DNA of 64,000 nt from Gemmatimonadota bacterium. GTDB lineage: Bacteria > Gemmatimonadota > Gemmatimonadetes > Longimicrobiales > Gaopeijiaceae. Position 1 is the first letter of the stretch; each line of letters opens with the position of its first letter. A program made the translations under genes and the position numbers. Below the pieces are notes generated by a model, which did no database searches, was not told the origin of the DNA, and saw only the letters and a list, made by a program, of their open reading frames with translations. The stretch covers positions 48,948 to 112,947 of the forward strand of contig JAJDXG010000020.1 in the NCBI GenBank assembly GCA_022823365.1. The letters are read 5' to 3'. This document shows, piece by piece, positions 1-9,837 of the stretch.

Positions 1-2
1 TC

Positions 3-1883
3 GCCGGTCTGCCTCCTTCGATCGACGTCAAAACGATCGCTGGCGGGCTGGCAATGCGGGCAGCGGAAGCGCTGATGCTCGAGGATCCCATGATCGGCAT
101 GCGTCAAACGATCCGTGTCGCGACTAACGACCGCGACAAGGCGCTCATGCGAATGCTCTCGCGACCTCGAGTGGCTTCGCTTACACCCGCGACCGCAAAT
201 GCACTGGCCGCGGATGTTCAGATCGCATTGAAGGACGCGATCTCATGGGTTCGGGCGACTGGAGCGGGGCGCAGGCTATACGGCACGCGGCGCGCAAGCG
301 TCGCCATCGAATCGTTGTCACGGCTAGTTCTGCGTCTTGATGCTTCATCGGTCATCTCGGTGTTCGACCTTGCGCTCGCTCTCTACAAGGACACAGCGGT
401 CATGCCCTGGTTCTTGCTGCGCGACGCCATGCGCAACCTGTTGCGGCGATGTTGGGAAAGTCTCGACGAGAAGCAGCGCGAGGAGCACGTTCTCGATGTG
501 CTTGAAATGCCTATCGTCGGGCTGGACGGGTTTGCGCGTGACGGTGATCAATGGACGGATCCCGGTGAGATTCTGTCCGAGGACCTCTCGCCGCCCGCGC
601 GGTCGGAGGACAATGAGAATCGATGGGAGGCTGTAGTGGCCACCCTGATTCGGGGGTTGAAAGGAGAGGATCAGGCACGTGAACGAGCAGCAGTGAGGAT
701 TGCCAGCGTTGCGATGTGGGGTCGTCTGACAAAGATCGAAACAGCGCGAGTCGCTGAAGCTCTCTGGGGAATGGCGGGGAATGAGGGAAGAGGACTTCCG
801 CACGGCACGCTGCTACGGGACTACGCCTATATCCTCCTTCCGGAGCCAACCGTTGGCATGGGAAGAGCGCGCTTTGGACGCAAGTGGCTGTCAGGAGACG
901 TTGCCAAGGTGCAGCTAACGCCCATTTATGGTAATCACGCGATCGGCGGCGAGGTTGTCCACGCGGATTCGACGCGAGCAGACGACATTCTGTGGCAGGC
1001 GGGCATGTCTATCGCATTCGTACGTCGAAACGGGAGAACGTTGGATCTGACGGATGAGGAGGAAGGATATCTAATCGGAGTGATTGAGCGATGGTCGCAG
1101 ACCAAGGTCCCGAAGTCGCCGACAATACCAGAGTTCGTTCGAGATGTGTTGAAACGGTCGATACGGGATGCGTGCCGTGGGCTGCGGTGGATTTTGACTG
1201 AAGTTGAGATTGCGAGCGATCTTAAGAGAACGCTCTTTAGGCGAGCATCGGAGTTGATCGACAGTGGGATTCCGGCGTACAGCATCCTTCCGGGCATCGC
1301 CAGCGCAAGCGAGAATCTGCGTGAGGACATCGCCTTGCTCATGTCAACCGGATTGGCATCGGACGATACCACGAAGGGGAAAAGTGCGATGTGGTCATTG
1401 CACTTCTGGATGCGGTTCGCGTCCGACCATGCGCTGGATTTCGTTGCTCCCCCGAGGCACCTGATACGTGAGATTGGGGTGGCCATCGCTACGAGACGGG
1501 GTGCGGTTCTCGCACAAGCCCTCTACGCCGCGAAGTGGGTTTTCGAGGAAGGCGGCAAAGACGCTCAAGAGGCCATCCGCGATCTGGTGCTGAAGGGCTT
1601 GGGATACCTCGCCGAAGAGTTGCGGTACGATCGCGAGGATCCGTTTGATGGGAAACTCGACGTTCCGTTGGCCCGATGGCGCAGCACCCAAGTGGCGCGT
1701 GCGATGGCTGAGCAGGGCCTGAGTGGGCATCCTGTGGTCCGGCGGTGGTTGCAGTTGGGAGTGGACGACCCGCTACCGGAAGTACGGCATGTCGCCAGCA
1801 CGTGGGAAGCGGAAGCAATGTTTGCGGTGACCGGTAGCGATGGGGAACGTGAGATTCCGGATGAAGGTAGTGCCGATGCCTAG
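3..1883 (+). CDS. Uncharacterised large, probably helical-repeat protein, 5'-truncated by the window edge, upstream of BREX pglZ
   Basis: The open frame continues upstream of the ATG at 54 to base 3 without a stop (AGLPPSIDVKTIAGGLAMRAAEAL...). Long Leu/Ala/Arg-rich helical sequence ending in a HEAT-like tail (VVRRWLQLGVDDPLPEVRHVAS). No family recognised. Confidence 0.7.
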   Translation, partial: AGLPPSIDVKTIAGGLAMRAAEALMLEDPMIGMRQTIRVATNDRDKALMRMLSRPRVASLTPATANALAADVQIALKDAISWVRATGAGRRLYGTRRASVAIESLSRLVLRLDASSVISVFDLALALYKDTAVMPWFLLRDAMRNLLRRCWESLDEKQREEHVLDVLEMPIVGLDGFARDGDQWTDPGEILSEDLSPPARSEDNENRWEAVVATLIRGLKGEDQARERAAVRIASVAMWGRLTKIETARVAEALWGMAGNEGRGLPHGTLLRDYAYILLPEPTVGMGRARFGRKWLSGDVAKVQLTPIYGNHAIGGEVVHADSTRADDILWQAGMSIAFVRRNGRTLDLTDEEEGYLIGVIERWSQTKVPKSPTIPEFVRDVLKRSIRDACRGLRWILTEVEIASDLKRTLFRRASELIDSGIPAYSILPGIASASENLREDIALLMSTGLASDDTTKGKSAMWSLHFWMRFASDHALDFVAPPRHLIREIGVAIATRRGAVLAQALYAAKWVFEEGGKDAQEAIRDLVLKGLGYLAEELRYDREDPFDGKLDVPLARWRSTQVARAMAEQGLSGHPVVRRWLQLGVDDPLPEVRHVASTWEAEAMFAVTGSDGEREIPDEGSADA

Positions 1884-2164
1884 CACATTGTCTTCGAGAA
1901 ACGCGAACGAAATGCGCGGTCTATCGTTTCGAGCCGCATTTCCGGTCGGAAAGGGACCAGCAACAGTCAAGACAAGTCTTTCTGACACACTTCTCTCGCT
2001 TCCGGGTCGGAGATTCGGAAGCGGGCCGTGCGCCTTCGCGAACACGGACGGAGGGCCAGATCGACGACGCCAACACGCGTCGCAGTTATGGCCACCGATC
2101 ACCGAATAATGACCGCCACCAGCGGTAACCACACCCCGTTGTCATCAAGGGGTTTACGAAGACT

Positions 2165-4534
2165 ATGACCCCACGCGCTCGCCTTATGACGGAGCTCAGC
2201 TCATCAGCATCCGCTCCCAGCACACCCCTCGACCACCTCGCCCGCACCCTCCGTGGCCGCGCCTCGGTCCCGAGTAACCAGGCAACCCCCGTGGCGATCC
2301 TGTGGACCGACCCCAAGGCCGAATGGCGCGCGCTTCTCCCGGTGGCTCTCACTCGCATACCGGAGCTGCTCGCGCTTGGCGACTATCACCCCGAACGCCG
2401 AACCGGTCCCGCGATCTGGCTGCGTTGCGTGGTGGATGGCGTGATCGAAGCACCAGGTCTCACCCCCGGCCGCACGCCAATCATCTACCTCCCGGGAGTG
2501 GAGCGTGGCCAGCTGCGCGCCGGCGAGGACTGTCCCGACCAACTGAAGCCACTCGTCGAGCTGATGTATCGCGGAGTCCTCTGGCACCACCCGAACGGCC
2601 GCGACTGGAGCGTAATGGCGTTCTTGGGCTCGTCCGCCGGACCGGACCTCGACATAGCGACCGATCAGGGTACCATCGCCGCGCTCCTCGGGGCATTGGA
2701 CCAGGTAGCCCTGACCTCGGTCGAGGAGATGCGGGACCGCCGCCTCGATGCTGCCGATTTCAACCAACTGGCCGGCGCGGACGCCATACGCGACATCCTG
2801 CGCTGGATGGCCGATCCCGAAGGCACGCGATCCCGGCTGGCGGGCAGTCGTTGGTATGCCTTCCGCGACGAGTGCCGTCGTGTACTCCGATTCGATCCCG
2901 AGAAGGATGCGGATGTGTCGGCTGGCGCCAGTCTGGGCGAAGGAAGCGGGCGCTGGGCTGACGTGTGGACCCGGTTCACGGAAGCACCTGAGGCCTTTCC
3001 GGGAGTACCCGAGGTGCTCGCACGGAGTCGTCCGGGCGAGGAGCTTCTGTTTCACCGCGACCGTTGGCCGGACCTCAACGAAGAGGATGAAGAATCGGTG
3101 CAGCGCGCACTGGCCAAGTTGGCCGGGCTGCCTCACGCCGATGCTTGCCGGATGATCGCGCGACTTGAGGAAGAGCACGCCCATCGCCGAACCTGGGTAT
3201 GGGCACGCCTGCGCCGTTCTCCATTCGCAATGTTGCTGGAGCCGCTGGCCCGCGTGGCGGACTCGGTGGGTTCGGCGATCGGAGGTATGACGCCCGACGA
3301 TGTGGCCGAGGTCTACGCGGACCGCGGATGGTACGCGGACGCCAGCGCCCGGGAGGCTCTTGCCCTTGCGCCCGCGGGAGAGGAGAAGATCGTCGCAGAC
3401 GCCGTCCGCCATTTACTCGAGCCTTGGCTTGACGGCTCTGCCCGCGCCTTGCAGGCGTCCATGGAGCGCCAACCGCTCCCGTCCGCCGGTAACCAGGCCA
3501 CCATCGTCGCAGGCGAGGATGAATGCCTCCTCTTCGTGGATGGGTTGCGGTACGAGCTCGGACGCCGATTGGCCGATCGGTTGGAGGCGACCGGGTCCAG
3601 GACAACGATCGCGCATCGCTGGGCGGCGACCCCGACAGTGACGGCCACCGCCAAACCTGCCGTCTGCCCTGTTGCCGTTGAAGTCACGGGAAATCAACTC
3701 GGTGCGACATTCCAACCCGTGATGAGAGATTCGGGCCGGATCGCCCACGTGAAGGAGCTCCGAGGAGCCATGGAGTCGGCCGGCTATCAGATAATCAACG
3801 CCGGCACGCTGGAGATTCCCTTGAACGCAGGCGCGCGCGGCTGGCTGGAGACGGGGGAAATCGACAAGCACGGCCACCATCACCGTGCCATCCCGTTCGC
3901 CCGCCAGATCGAGCACGAGCTGGACAGCCTGGTCCGTCAAATCGCGCGGCTGCTCAAGGCGGGCTGGCGCTCTGTGCGGATCGTTACCGACCACGGCTGG
4001 CTCCTTCTTCCAGGGGGACTGCCCATGGTCCGTCTGCCCAAGCACCTCACTGAGTCCAAGTGGGCGCGCTGCGCCGTCATCTCAAGAGACTCGACGCCGG
4101 ACGCTCCGCTCCATCCCTGGTACTGGAACGCCGGAGAGTGGTTTGCGACCCCGCCAGGCATCGCGTGCTTCAGCAAGCGGGACGAGTACGCACACGGTGG
4201 GCTCAGCATACAGGAGTGTCTGATTCCAGACATCCGGGTCGAAGGTGCGGAGGACGGCAGGACAACCGCCGTCATCCAGTCGATCTCCTGGGTGCGATTC
4301 CGCTGCAACATTTCCGTCCAAGTCCGGGGGGGCAGTGCTTCTGCTGACTTGCGTCTTGAAAGTCCCAGCGGTGAATCGGTGGCGTCCTTGACCAAGAAGA
4401 TCGACGAAGATGGTTTGGCCAGCCTCATCCTCGCCGACGACGAATACGAGGACGCCGCCCTGGTTCTCGTAGTCACCGACGCCGATGGCCGGATCCTCTC
4501 CCAAAGGAACACTCGCGCCGGAGTTGATTCATGA
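2165..4534 (+). CDS. pglZ: BREX system phosphatase PglZ (type B-like)
   Basis: N-terminus VAILWTDPKAEWRALLP...LGDYHPERRTGPAIWLRC...RTPIIYLPGV resembles PglZ type B. PglZ-domain motifs LLFVDGLRYELGRRL, TPTVTATAKPAVCP and IVTDHGWLLLPGGLP. Overlaps brxL by ATGA. Confidence 0.92.
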   Translation: MTPRARLMTELSSSASAPSTPLDHLARTLRGRASVPSNQATPVAILWTDPKAEWRALLPVALTRIPELLALGDYHPERRTGPAIWLRCVVDGVIEAPGLTPGRTPIIYLPGVERGQLRAGEDCPDQLKPLVELMYRGVLWHHPNGRDWSVMAFLGSSAGPDLDIATDQGTIAALLGALDQVALTSVEEMRDRRLDAADFNQLAGADAIRDILRWMADPEGTRSRLAGSRWYAFRDECRRVLRFDPEKDADVSAGASLGEGSGRWADVWTRFTEAPEAFPGVPEVLARSRPGEELLFHRDRWPDLNEEDEESVQRALAKLAGLPHADACRMIARLEEEHAHRRTWVWARLRRSPFAMLLEPLARVADSVGSAIGGMTPDDVAEVYADRGWYADASAREALALAPAGEEKIVADAVRHLLEPWLDGSARALQASMERQPLPSAGNQATIVAGEDECLLFVDGLRYELGRRLADRLEATGSRTTIAHRWAATPTVTATAKPAVCPVAVEVTGNQLGATFQPVMRDSGRIAHVKELRGAMESAGYQIINAGTLEIPLNAGARGWLETGEIDKHGHHHRAIPFARQIEHELDSLVRQIARLLKAGWRSVRIVTDHGWLLLPGGLPMVRLPKHLTESKWARCAVISRDSTPDAPLHPWYWNAGEWFATPPGIACFSKRDEYAHGGLSIQECLIPDIRVEGAEDGRTTAVIQSISWVRFRCNISVQVRGGSASADLRLESPSGESVASLTKKIDEDGLASLILADDEYEDAALVLVVTDADGRILSQRNTRAGVDS

Positions 4535-6594
4535 GCGCTTCGACCATCGAAATGGACTCGCTGGACCATGTCGCCAACGAGGCGTTCCCCGGCTACCTGG
4601 TGCGCAAGGATCTGGTGCGGCGGTACGCTCGCCAGTACCCGGTCCCGACCTACGTAGTCGAATTCCTCCTGGGCCGTTACTGCGCGAGCGTGGACGAAGA
4701 CGAGATCAACGAGGGATTGGAGATCGTCAAGCGACAGCTCCAAGGGCGTACTGTGCGGCCCACGGAGCAGGAGGTCTTCAAGTGGCGGGCCCGTGAGCGA
4801 GGATCCGTCCGGCTAATTGACATCGTTCGGGCTCGGCTCGACGCGAAGAACGACTGTTACATCGCCGAGCTTCCCAGTCTCGTGCTCAAGGACGCGCGTA
4901 TCGCAGGACCACTCGTCACCAACAACCAGCGCATTCTTTCCGATGGCTTCTACGCAGAGATCACGCTCGCATACGACGCGTTGATCGCGCAGGAGAAGAA
5001 CGGCCGGCCCTTCAGCGTTGCGGCGCTGAGGCCCATTCAGATGTCGGATCCGAACGTGCTCGACACCCTCGCTCGAGGCCGGCAAGCATTCACCACCTCG
5101 CAGTGGACCGACTTCCTTCTCCGTTCAACCGGTCTCGAGCCCGCAGCTCTCGACGAACGCGCCCGGCGAGTGGCGCTACTGCGCCTAGTCCCATTCGTCG
5201 AAAGCAACTACAACCTCGTCGAGCTGGGTCCGCGCGGAACCGGAAAGAGTCATGTATACCAGCAGATTTCGCCGTATTCCCATCTCCTTTCGGGTGGGAA
5301 GGCAACCGTCGCCAAGATGTTCGTCAACATGGCGAATGGACAGCGAGGTCTGGTCTGCCAGCACGATGTGGTCTGTTTCGACGAGGTCGCCGGCATCTCC
5401 TTCGACCAGAAGGACGGCGTCAACATCATGAAGGGATACATGGCCTCGGGAGAATTCAGTCGAGGAAAGGAGAGCATCCGGGCTGAAGGGTCACTCGTGA
5501 TGGTCGGCAACTTCGACGTCTCCGTTGAACAACAGCAGCGAGTGGCGCACCTCCTGAGTCCTCTTCCCAAGCAGATGCGCGACGACACCGCCTTCCACGA
5601 CCGCATCCACGCCTACGCTCCGGGCTGGGATTTCCCCAAAGTCGATCCGCGCGAGCACCTTACGGACCATTTTGGACTGGTAAACGATTTCCTGAGCGCC
5701 TGCTGGACCCGGCTCCGGCACACCACACGCCTGCCGCTCCTCCAAAACCGGGTATTCTTGGGTGGGGCGCTGTCCGGGCGGGACATCGAGGCCGTCCACA
5801 AGACCATCTCGGGACTCATCAAGCTGCTCTTCCCTGATCCAAAGATGGAAGTCGGCGACGACGATCTCGAATGGATGGTGCGGTTGGCGCTCGAATCCCG
5901 CCGGCGAGTGAAGGAGCAGCAGAAGCGGTGTCTCAAGGCTGAGTTCCGAAACACGCACTTCTCGTTCACGCTGGGCGTGGACGGAATCGAGCAGTTCGTC
6001 TCGACGCCTGAGCTACGCAGCGACGAGGCGATCGAAACGGACCCACTGCCACCAGGCCAGGTATGGGCGATCGGTCCGGGTGTGGAAGGCACTGGACCGG
6101 GGCTCTACCGCATCGAGGCGGTGGTTGGTCCGGGAGCTGGAGGAGCCAAGATCCTCAACCATCCGGTACCGCCTGCGTTCCGGGAGAGCGTGAAGGTCGG
6201 AGAGCAGAATCTCTACACGGGCGCAAAGGCGCTCGTTGGCGATCGGGATGCGCGGGCCCACCAGTACACGGTTCAGATGCAGCCGCGGGATTCGGACAAG
6301 TCAGGGACGGGGCTGGGGTTGCCCGTATTGGCAGCGCTGGTTGGTGGATTGCTGGAGAGGAAGACGCGCGGCGGCGCGATCATCGTCGGAGCCCTGAATC
6401 TTGGAGGATCGCTGGAACAGACACCTGACCCCGTCGCCATGGCGGAGCTGGCTGTGGACAAGCAGGCGAGCGCGTTGCTGATGCCGGTGGGAGCGCGGCG
6501 AGAGCTGATGAAGCTCGATGACGATGTGTGGACGAAGGTGAACATCGAGTTCTATCGGGACGCGCACGACGGGGTGTTCAAGTTGTTGGAGTGA
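4531..6594 (+). CDS. brxL: BREX system Lon-like AAA+ protein BrxL
   Basis: Walker A LGPRGTGKSH, Walker B DVVCFDEVAG, FDQKDGVNIMKGYMASGEFSRGKE, LLSPLPKQMRDDTAFHDRIHAYAPGWDFPK, and a C-terminal Lon-like domain. Confidence 0.94.
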   Translation: MSASTIEMDSLDHVANEAFPGYLVRKDLVRRYARQYPVPTYVVEFLLGRYCASVDEDEINEGLEIVKRQLQGRTVRPTEQEVFKWRARERGSVRLIDIVRARLDAKNDCYIAELPSLVLKDARIAGPLVTNNQRILSDGFYAEITLAYDALIAQEKNGRPFSVAALRPIQMSDPNVLDTLARGRQAFTTSQWTDFLLRSTGLEPAALDERARRVALLRLVPFVESNYNLVELGPRGTGKSHVYQQISPYSHLLSGGKATVAKMFVNMANGQRGLVCQHDVVCFDEVAGISFDQKDGVNIMKGYMASGEFSRGKESIRAEGSLVMVGNFDVSVEQQQRVAHLLSPLPKQMRDDTAFHDRIHAYAPGWDFPKVDPREHLTDHFGLVNDFLSACWTRLRHTTRLPLLQNRVFLGGALSGRDIEAVHKTISGLIKLLFPDPKMEVGDDDLEWMVRLALESRRRVKEQQKRCLKAEFRNTHFSFTLGVDGIEQFVSTPELRSDEAIETDPLPPGQVWAIGPGVEGTGPGLYRIEAVVGPGAGGAKILNHPVPPAFRESVKVGEQNLYTGAKALVGDRDARAHQYTVQMQPRDSDKSGTGLGLPVLAALVGGLLERKTRGGAIIVGALNLGGSLEQTPDPVAMAELAVDKQASALLMPVGARRELMKLDDDVWTKVNIEFYRDAHDGVFKLLE

Positions 6595-6718
6595 GACATC
6601 CTTAAGACGCCGATCAAAGTTCCTCCATGAGCGGGTTGACTCCGCACGGTGGACCTACGAGATTTCTGGTGTTGCCCGAATATAAGCCGAATCGCACCTA
6701 CACGCCGAGAACCAAAAG

Positions 6719-7666
6719 ATGCAGAGAGCCATTGCCCCGAGCACTCTAGAGAAACAATTCAGCCGCTGGGCAAAGCCTCCCTCCAGGACCGAGCGCGAAC
6801 GCTGCGAGAATGCGATCAGAGCGGTGCGGAATGCCATTGCGGGTAGTGACGCGCTTAGGAAGCGACAGCTGAAGGTCTTCCTTCAAGGTTCGTACCGCAA
6901 CCGGGTTAACGTTCGGCAAGACAGCGATGTCGATGTGGGGATACTCTGCTACGACACATTCATTCCAAGCTATCCGCCGGGGACAGATCACGCGACCTTC
7001 GGCGTGTCTCCCGCCACTTATCACTATCACCAATATAAGCACGATATTCATATGGCTCTGGCTGCACATTTCGGGTCTAATGCAGTCCGCCGAGGCAACA
7101 AAGCATTCGACATTCAACAGAACAGCTACCGAGTCGAAGCAGACGTTGCGCCATTTTTCGAACACCGTCACTATTGGATGAATCAATCTGCTTGGGGTTA
7201 TTGGGGTGGTGTCGTGCTGAAGCCAGGTAGCGGCGGATTCATCTATAACTATCCTGAGCGACTGCTCGAGACCTGGCCAGACCTGAAGCTTCACTACGAG
7301 AGCGGCGTGTCAAAGAACAAGACTACCCACCTACGGTTCAAGGGCGGGGTTCGCATCTTGAAGAAGCTACGAAACCAAATGGATGAGGCGGGAATACTCG
7401 CCGCGCGGCCGGTCCCGGGATTTCTCGTAGAGTGTCTTGTTTTCAACACTCCGAATTCTTGCTTCGACCACCGCACATGGTACGAGCGCGTGTGGGCTAT
7501 TCTGCATCATCTATATTGGAGCACGGTGAGCAACCAAGGCACCCCTGATTGGTACGAAGTCAACGGGGTCAAACTGCTCTTTGCTCCCACGCAGCCGTGG
7601 ACAAAACAGATAGCTCACGAATTCGTTTACGCCGCCCAAGATTACCTAGGAATGCCGCGATTGTAA
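6719..7666 (+). CDS. CBASS cGAS/DncV-like nucleotidyltransferase (CD-NTase)
   Basis: Nucleotidyltransferase motif FLQGSYRNRVNVRQDSDVDVGI (GS...DxD) and a later acidic residue in VEADVAPFF. Followed one base downstream by a Cap15-like effector. Confidence 0.88.
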   Translation: MQRAIAPSTLEKQFSRWAKPPSRTERERCENAIRAVRNAIAGSDALRKRQLKVFLQGSYRNRVNVRQDSDVDVGILCYDTFIPSYPPGTDHATFGVSPATYHYHQYKHDIHMALAAHFGSNAVRRGNKAFDIQQNSYRVEADVAPFFEHRHYWMNQSAWGYWGGVVLKPGSGGFIYNYPERLLETWPDLKLHYESGVSKNKTTHLRFKGGVRILKKLRNQMDEAGILAARPVPGFLVECLVFNTPNSCFDHRTWYERVWAILHHLYWSTVSNQGTPDWYEVNGVKLLFAPTQPWTKQIAHEFVYAAQDYLGMPRL

Positions 7667-7667
7667 A

Positions 7668-8321
7668 ATGACGTTCAACCGACTCCATATTCTCTTCCTT
7701 GTCGCTTTCACAGCTCTCGTGTGGGCTGGATTTCTGGGCTTACAGGGAACGACTCCGACTTGGGCCCATCTAAGGTCCTTCGCTGGCGTGGTCGGCCCAC
7801 TCGCCTTACTTGGCCTCGCCTTGGACCGACGGCTCTGGTACCGACGCTTCCTACATGGATGGCTAATCAAGCGCCCTGACCTGCGGGGTACATGGCGTGT
7901 CAAGCTTCAGTCAAGCTACGTTGACTCGAAGACCGGAAGCCCCATCCCGCCGATCGTGTGTTATATGGGGATCGAGCAAACACTCTCGACGCTCCAGATG
8001 CACCTGATGACGCCCGAATCTGAGTCTTGGCTGGTCGCCAGCAACATCCGCCCTTCAAGGAGTGGACGGGGATATCAGGTCGCCGGCGTTTACACAAACG
8101 AACCCAAGATCCACCTGCGGAACCAGCGAATCAGTGAAGTACATCGGGGCGCCATTTTCGTTGTCACTCACGGAGACAATCTTCGTCCCGACCGACTCAC
8201 CGCCGAGTACTGGACGGATCGTGGCACGAATGGGAAGATGGACTTCCTGACTCGGGTGGATCAGGTATTCACTCGGTTTGAGGATGCTGACCGCTCCTTC
8301 GTTACCGAGGCTAAGTCCTGA
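7668..8321 (+). CDS. Cap15-like CBASS effector (SMODS-associated 2TM beta-strand-rich domain)
   Basis: Two N-terminal TM helices (LHILFLVAFTALVWAGFLGL; GVVGPLALLGLAL), then a beta-rich domain starting RPDLRGTWRVKLQSSYVD. Immediately follows the CD-NTase gene. Confidence 0.85.
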   Translation: MTFNRLHILFLVAFTALVWAGFLGLQGTTPTWAHLRSFAGVVGPLALLGLALDRRLWYRRFLHGWLIKRPDLRGTWRVKLQSSYVDSKTGSPIPPIVCYMGIEQTLSTLQMHLMTPESESWLVASNIRPSRSGRGYQVAGVYTNEPKIHLRNQRISEVHRGAIFVVTHGDNLRPDRLTAEYWTDRGTNGKMDFLTRVDQVFTRFEDADRSFVTEAKS

Positions 8322-8559
8322 GGTATCAACTTTAAGGAGAACGTGCATGACTCGTAAGCCGCGTTCTCTTGAAGGCCAGTAGCGGTTCTCGTAACTGGAT
8401 TCTGAGATCTGGCACTGCAGCCCTTTTCTGTCGGTTCGGCTTGAGGCCGTGGTCAGCTTGTGGTCAAGGAACGGGAGCTTCGTCTTCGGTTTGAGTCCGG
8501 GGCAGATGCCGGGGATTCAGTCCGCTCTTTCTCAGGCTGGAGGTACTCTCCTTCCCCCT

Positions 8560-9058
8560 CATTGCCGCAGTCAGGATGTTCGCGGCGGAGGCCATCAAGC
8601 AACTCCTGGCCCAGATCACCGCTGCGCCTCGCCACTGCGACGGCCGTGAGCGGCCGAAGGGTCTACTACGCCACCCTGCGACTACCTCGAGGAGGCCCAA
8701 GCCGCGGGGCACTTCAGCCAGCGCCTCCAGACTCCGCACTCACCTGGCGCTCCTAGTCGTCGAAGAAATCGGCTACCTCCGCGTCACCCGCGGTGGCGCC
8801 ATTCTCTTCTTCCAACTCATCAACCGGCGCCACAAGCACGTCCTCGACGGTGCCCACCTCCGGGGCGAGATTCTGCACGACGAGGTCATGGCGGCCGCGC
8901 TGCTCGACCGGCTGCTCCACCGCTGCCATATCGTCAAAATCCGCGGCAACAGCTACCGGCTGCGACGCCACATGGAACTCTACCAAAGCCATCCCAGCCG
9001 ACCGCGTCCCGGGCCCTCCCCGCAGGATTATGCGCAGAGCGAGGAAACGGAATCATGA
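8560..9058 (+). pseudogene. istB: Decayed IS21-family istB (IstB-like ATP-binding transposition protein) remnant
   Basis: IstB-like fragments in different frames: SGRRVYYATL (8460-8756 frame), then LLVVEEIGYLRVTRGGAILFFQLINRRHKHV and GEILHDEVMAAALLDRLLHRCHIVKIRGNSYRLR (8576-9058 frame). The usual ILTSNK/EWG stretch is missing. Boundaries approximate. Confidence 0.8.
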
Positions 9059-9124
9059 TCACCGCCCGAGCCCCCTAGGCAGCCCCCGCGCCGAATCGCT
9101 GCTCCCTCCGCGGAGGCTGCCCGA

Positions 9125-9161
9125 GAGTGTGCAGTTTTCGTTGGCCAGAAAGTGTGCACTC
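9125..9161. mobile_element. Probable IS21-type terminal repeat remnant
   Basis: agtgtgcagttttcgttggccagaaagtgtgcactcc: repeated (A)GTGTGCA modules around gttttcgttggcc, typical of IS21-family ends, just downstream of the istB relic. Confidence 0.5.
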
Positions 9162-9474
9162 CGCGTTCTCCTCCAGTCAGAGGGCCATTTGCAGCAACCT
9201 TTTACAGAGGCTTGCCGCATACGGGTCCGCCAGCGCAGGTAGCACCGGCATCCGGTTGCCCCAACCGGAGACTCCACGCGTTTCGCGGCTTCGGCATGAG
9301 CTCCGGCGGTCCGTGTGGAGGGAACGGAGGGCGACGGGCGTCCGGGGCGCTTGGGGTGTGCACGTTGCCATCAACCCCGAAGGGAAGGACATCTGCGCGA
9401 GTTGACTACGTGTCAAGGATAGCGTAAAATGCCAACCGTTTTAGCAAGAACGATCCTCTAGGAGGTTGGGCACG

Positions 9475-9837
9475 ATGCCAGAGCTGGAACCCACGACGGC
9501 GGGCGAGGGGACACCCGTCTTGACGATACGGTCGCACGACGGGCGGCGCTTGCCTCCTATCGTGGCTCACGGAGCATGGGGTAGCGTTTCTCCTAGGGAA
9601 GTGGTTGCTCATCTCTATGTAGAGTACCACAGGATCCCATCAACGTTAGAAGTAGCGGATGATGGCCACGTACTCGTGTCGAGCCAAGAAGTGGAGGAAG
9701 TTACCAGGGAGATCGTAGCAACCCTTCTGGTGTCCGCAGATGCCGCTGAACATATAGCTGGGGTGCTTACACGCGCTGCGTCCGCACTGAGGGAAGCCAC
9801 TGCGGCTTCAACCAAAGAGGAGGGTGAAGAGGAATGA
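9475..9837 (+). CDS. Hypothetical small protein, first gene of a three-gene operon (possibly DUF3467-like)
   Basis: AGGAGG at 9460-9465, 9 nt before the ATG at 9475. Stop overlaps the next start (9834-9837). Confidence 0.65.
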   Translation: MPELEPTTAGEGTPVLTIRSHDGRRLPPIVAHGAWGSVSPREVVAHLYVEYHRIPSTLEVADDGHVLVSSQEVEEVTREIVATLLVSADAAEHIAGVLTRAASALREATAASTKEEGEEE

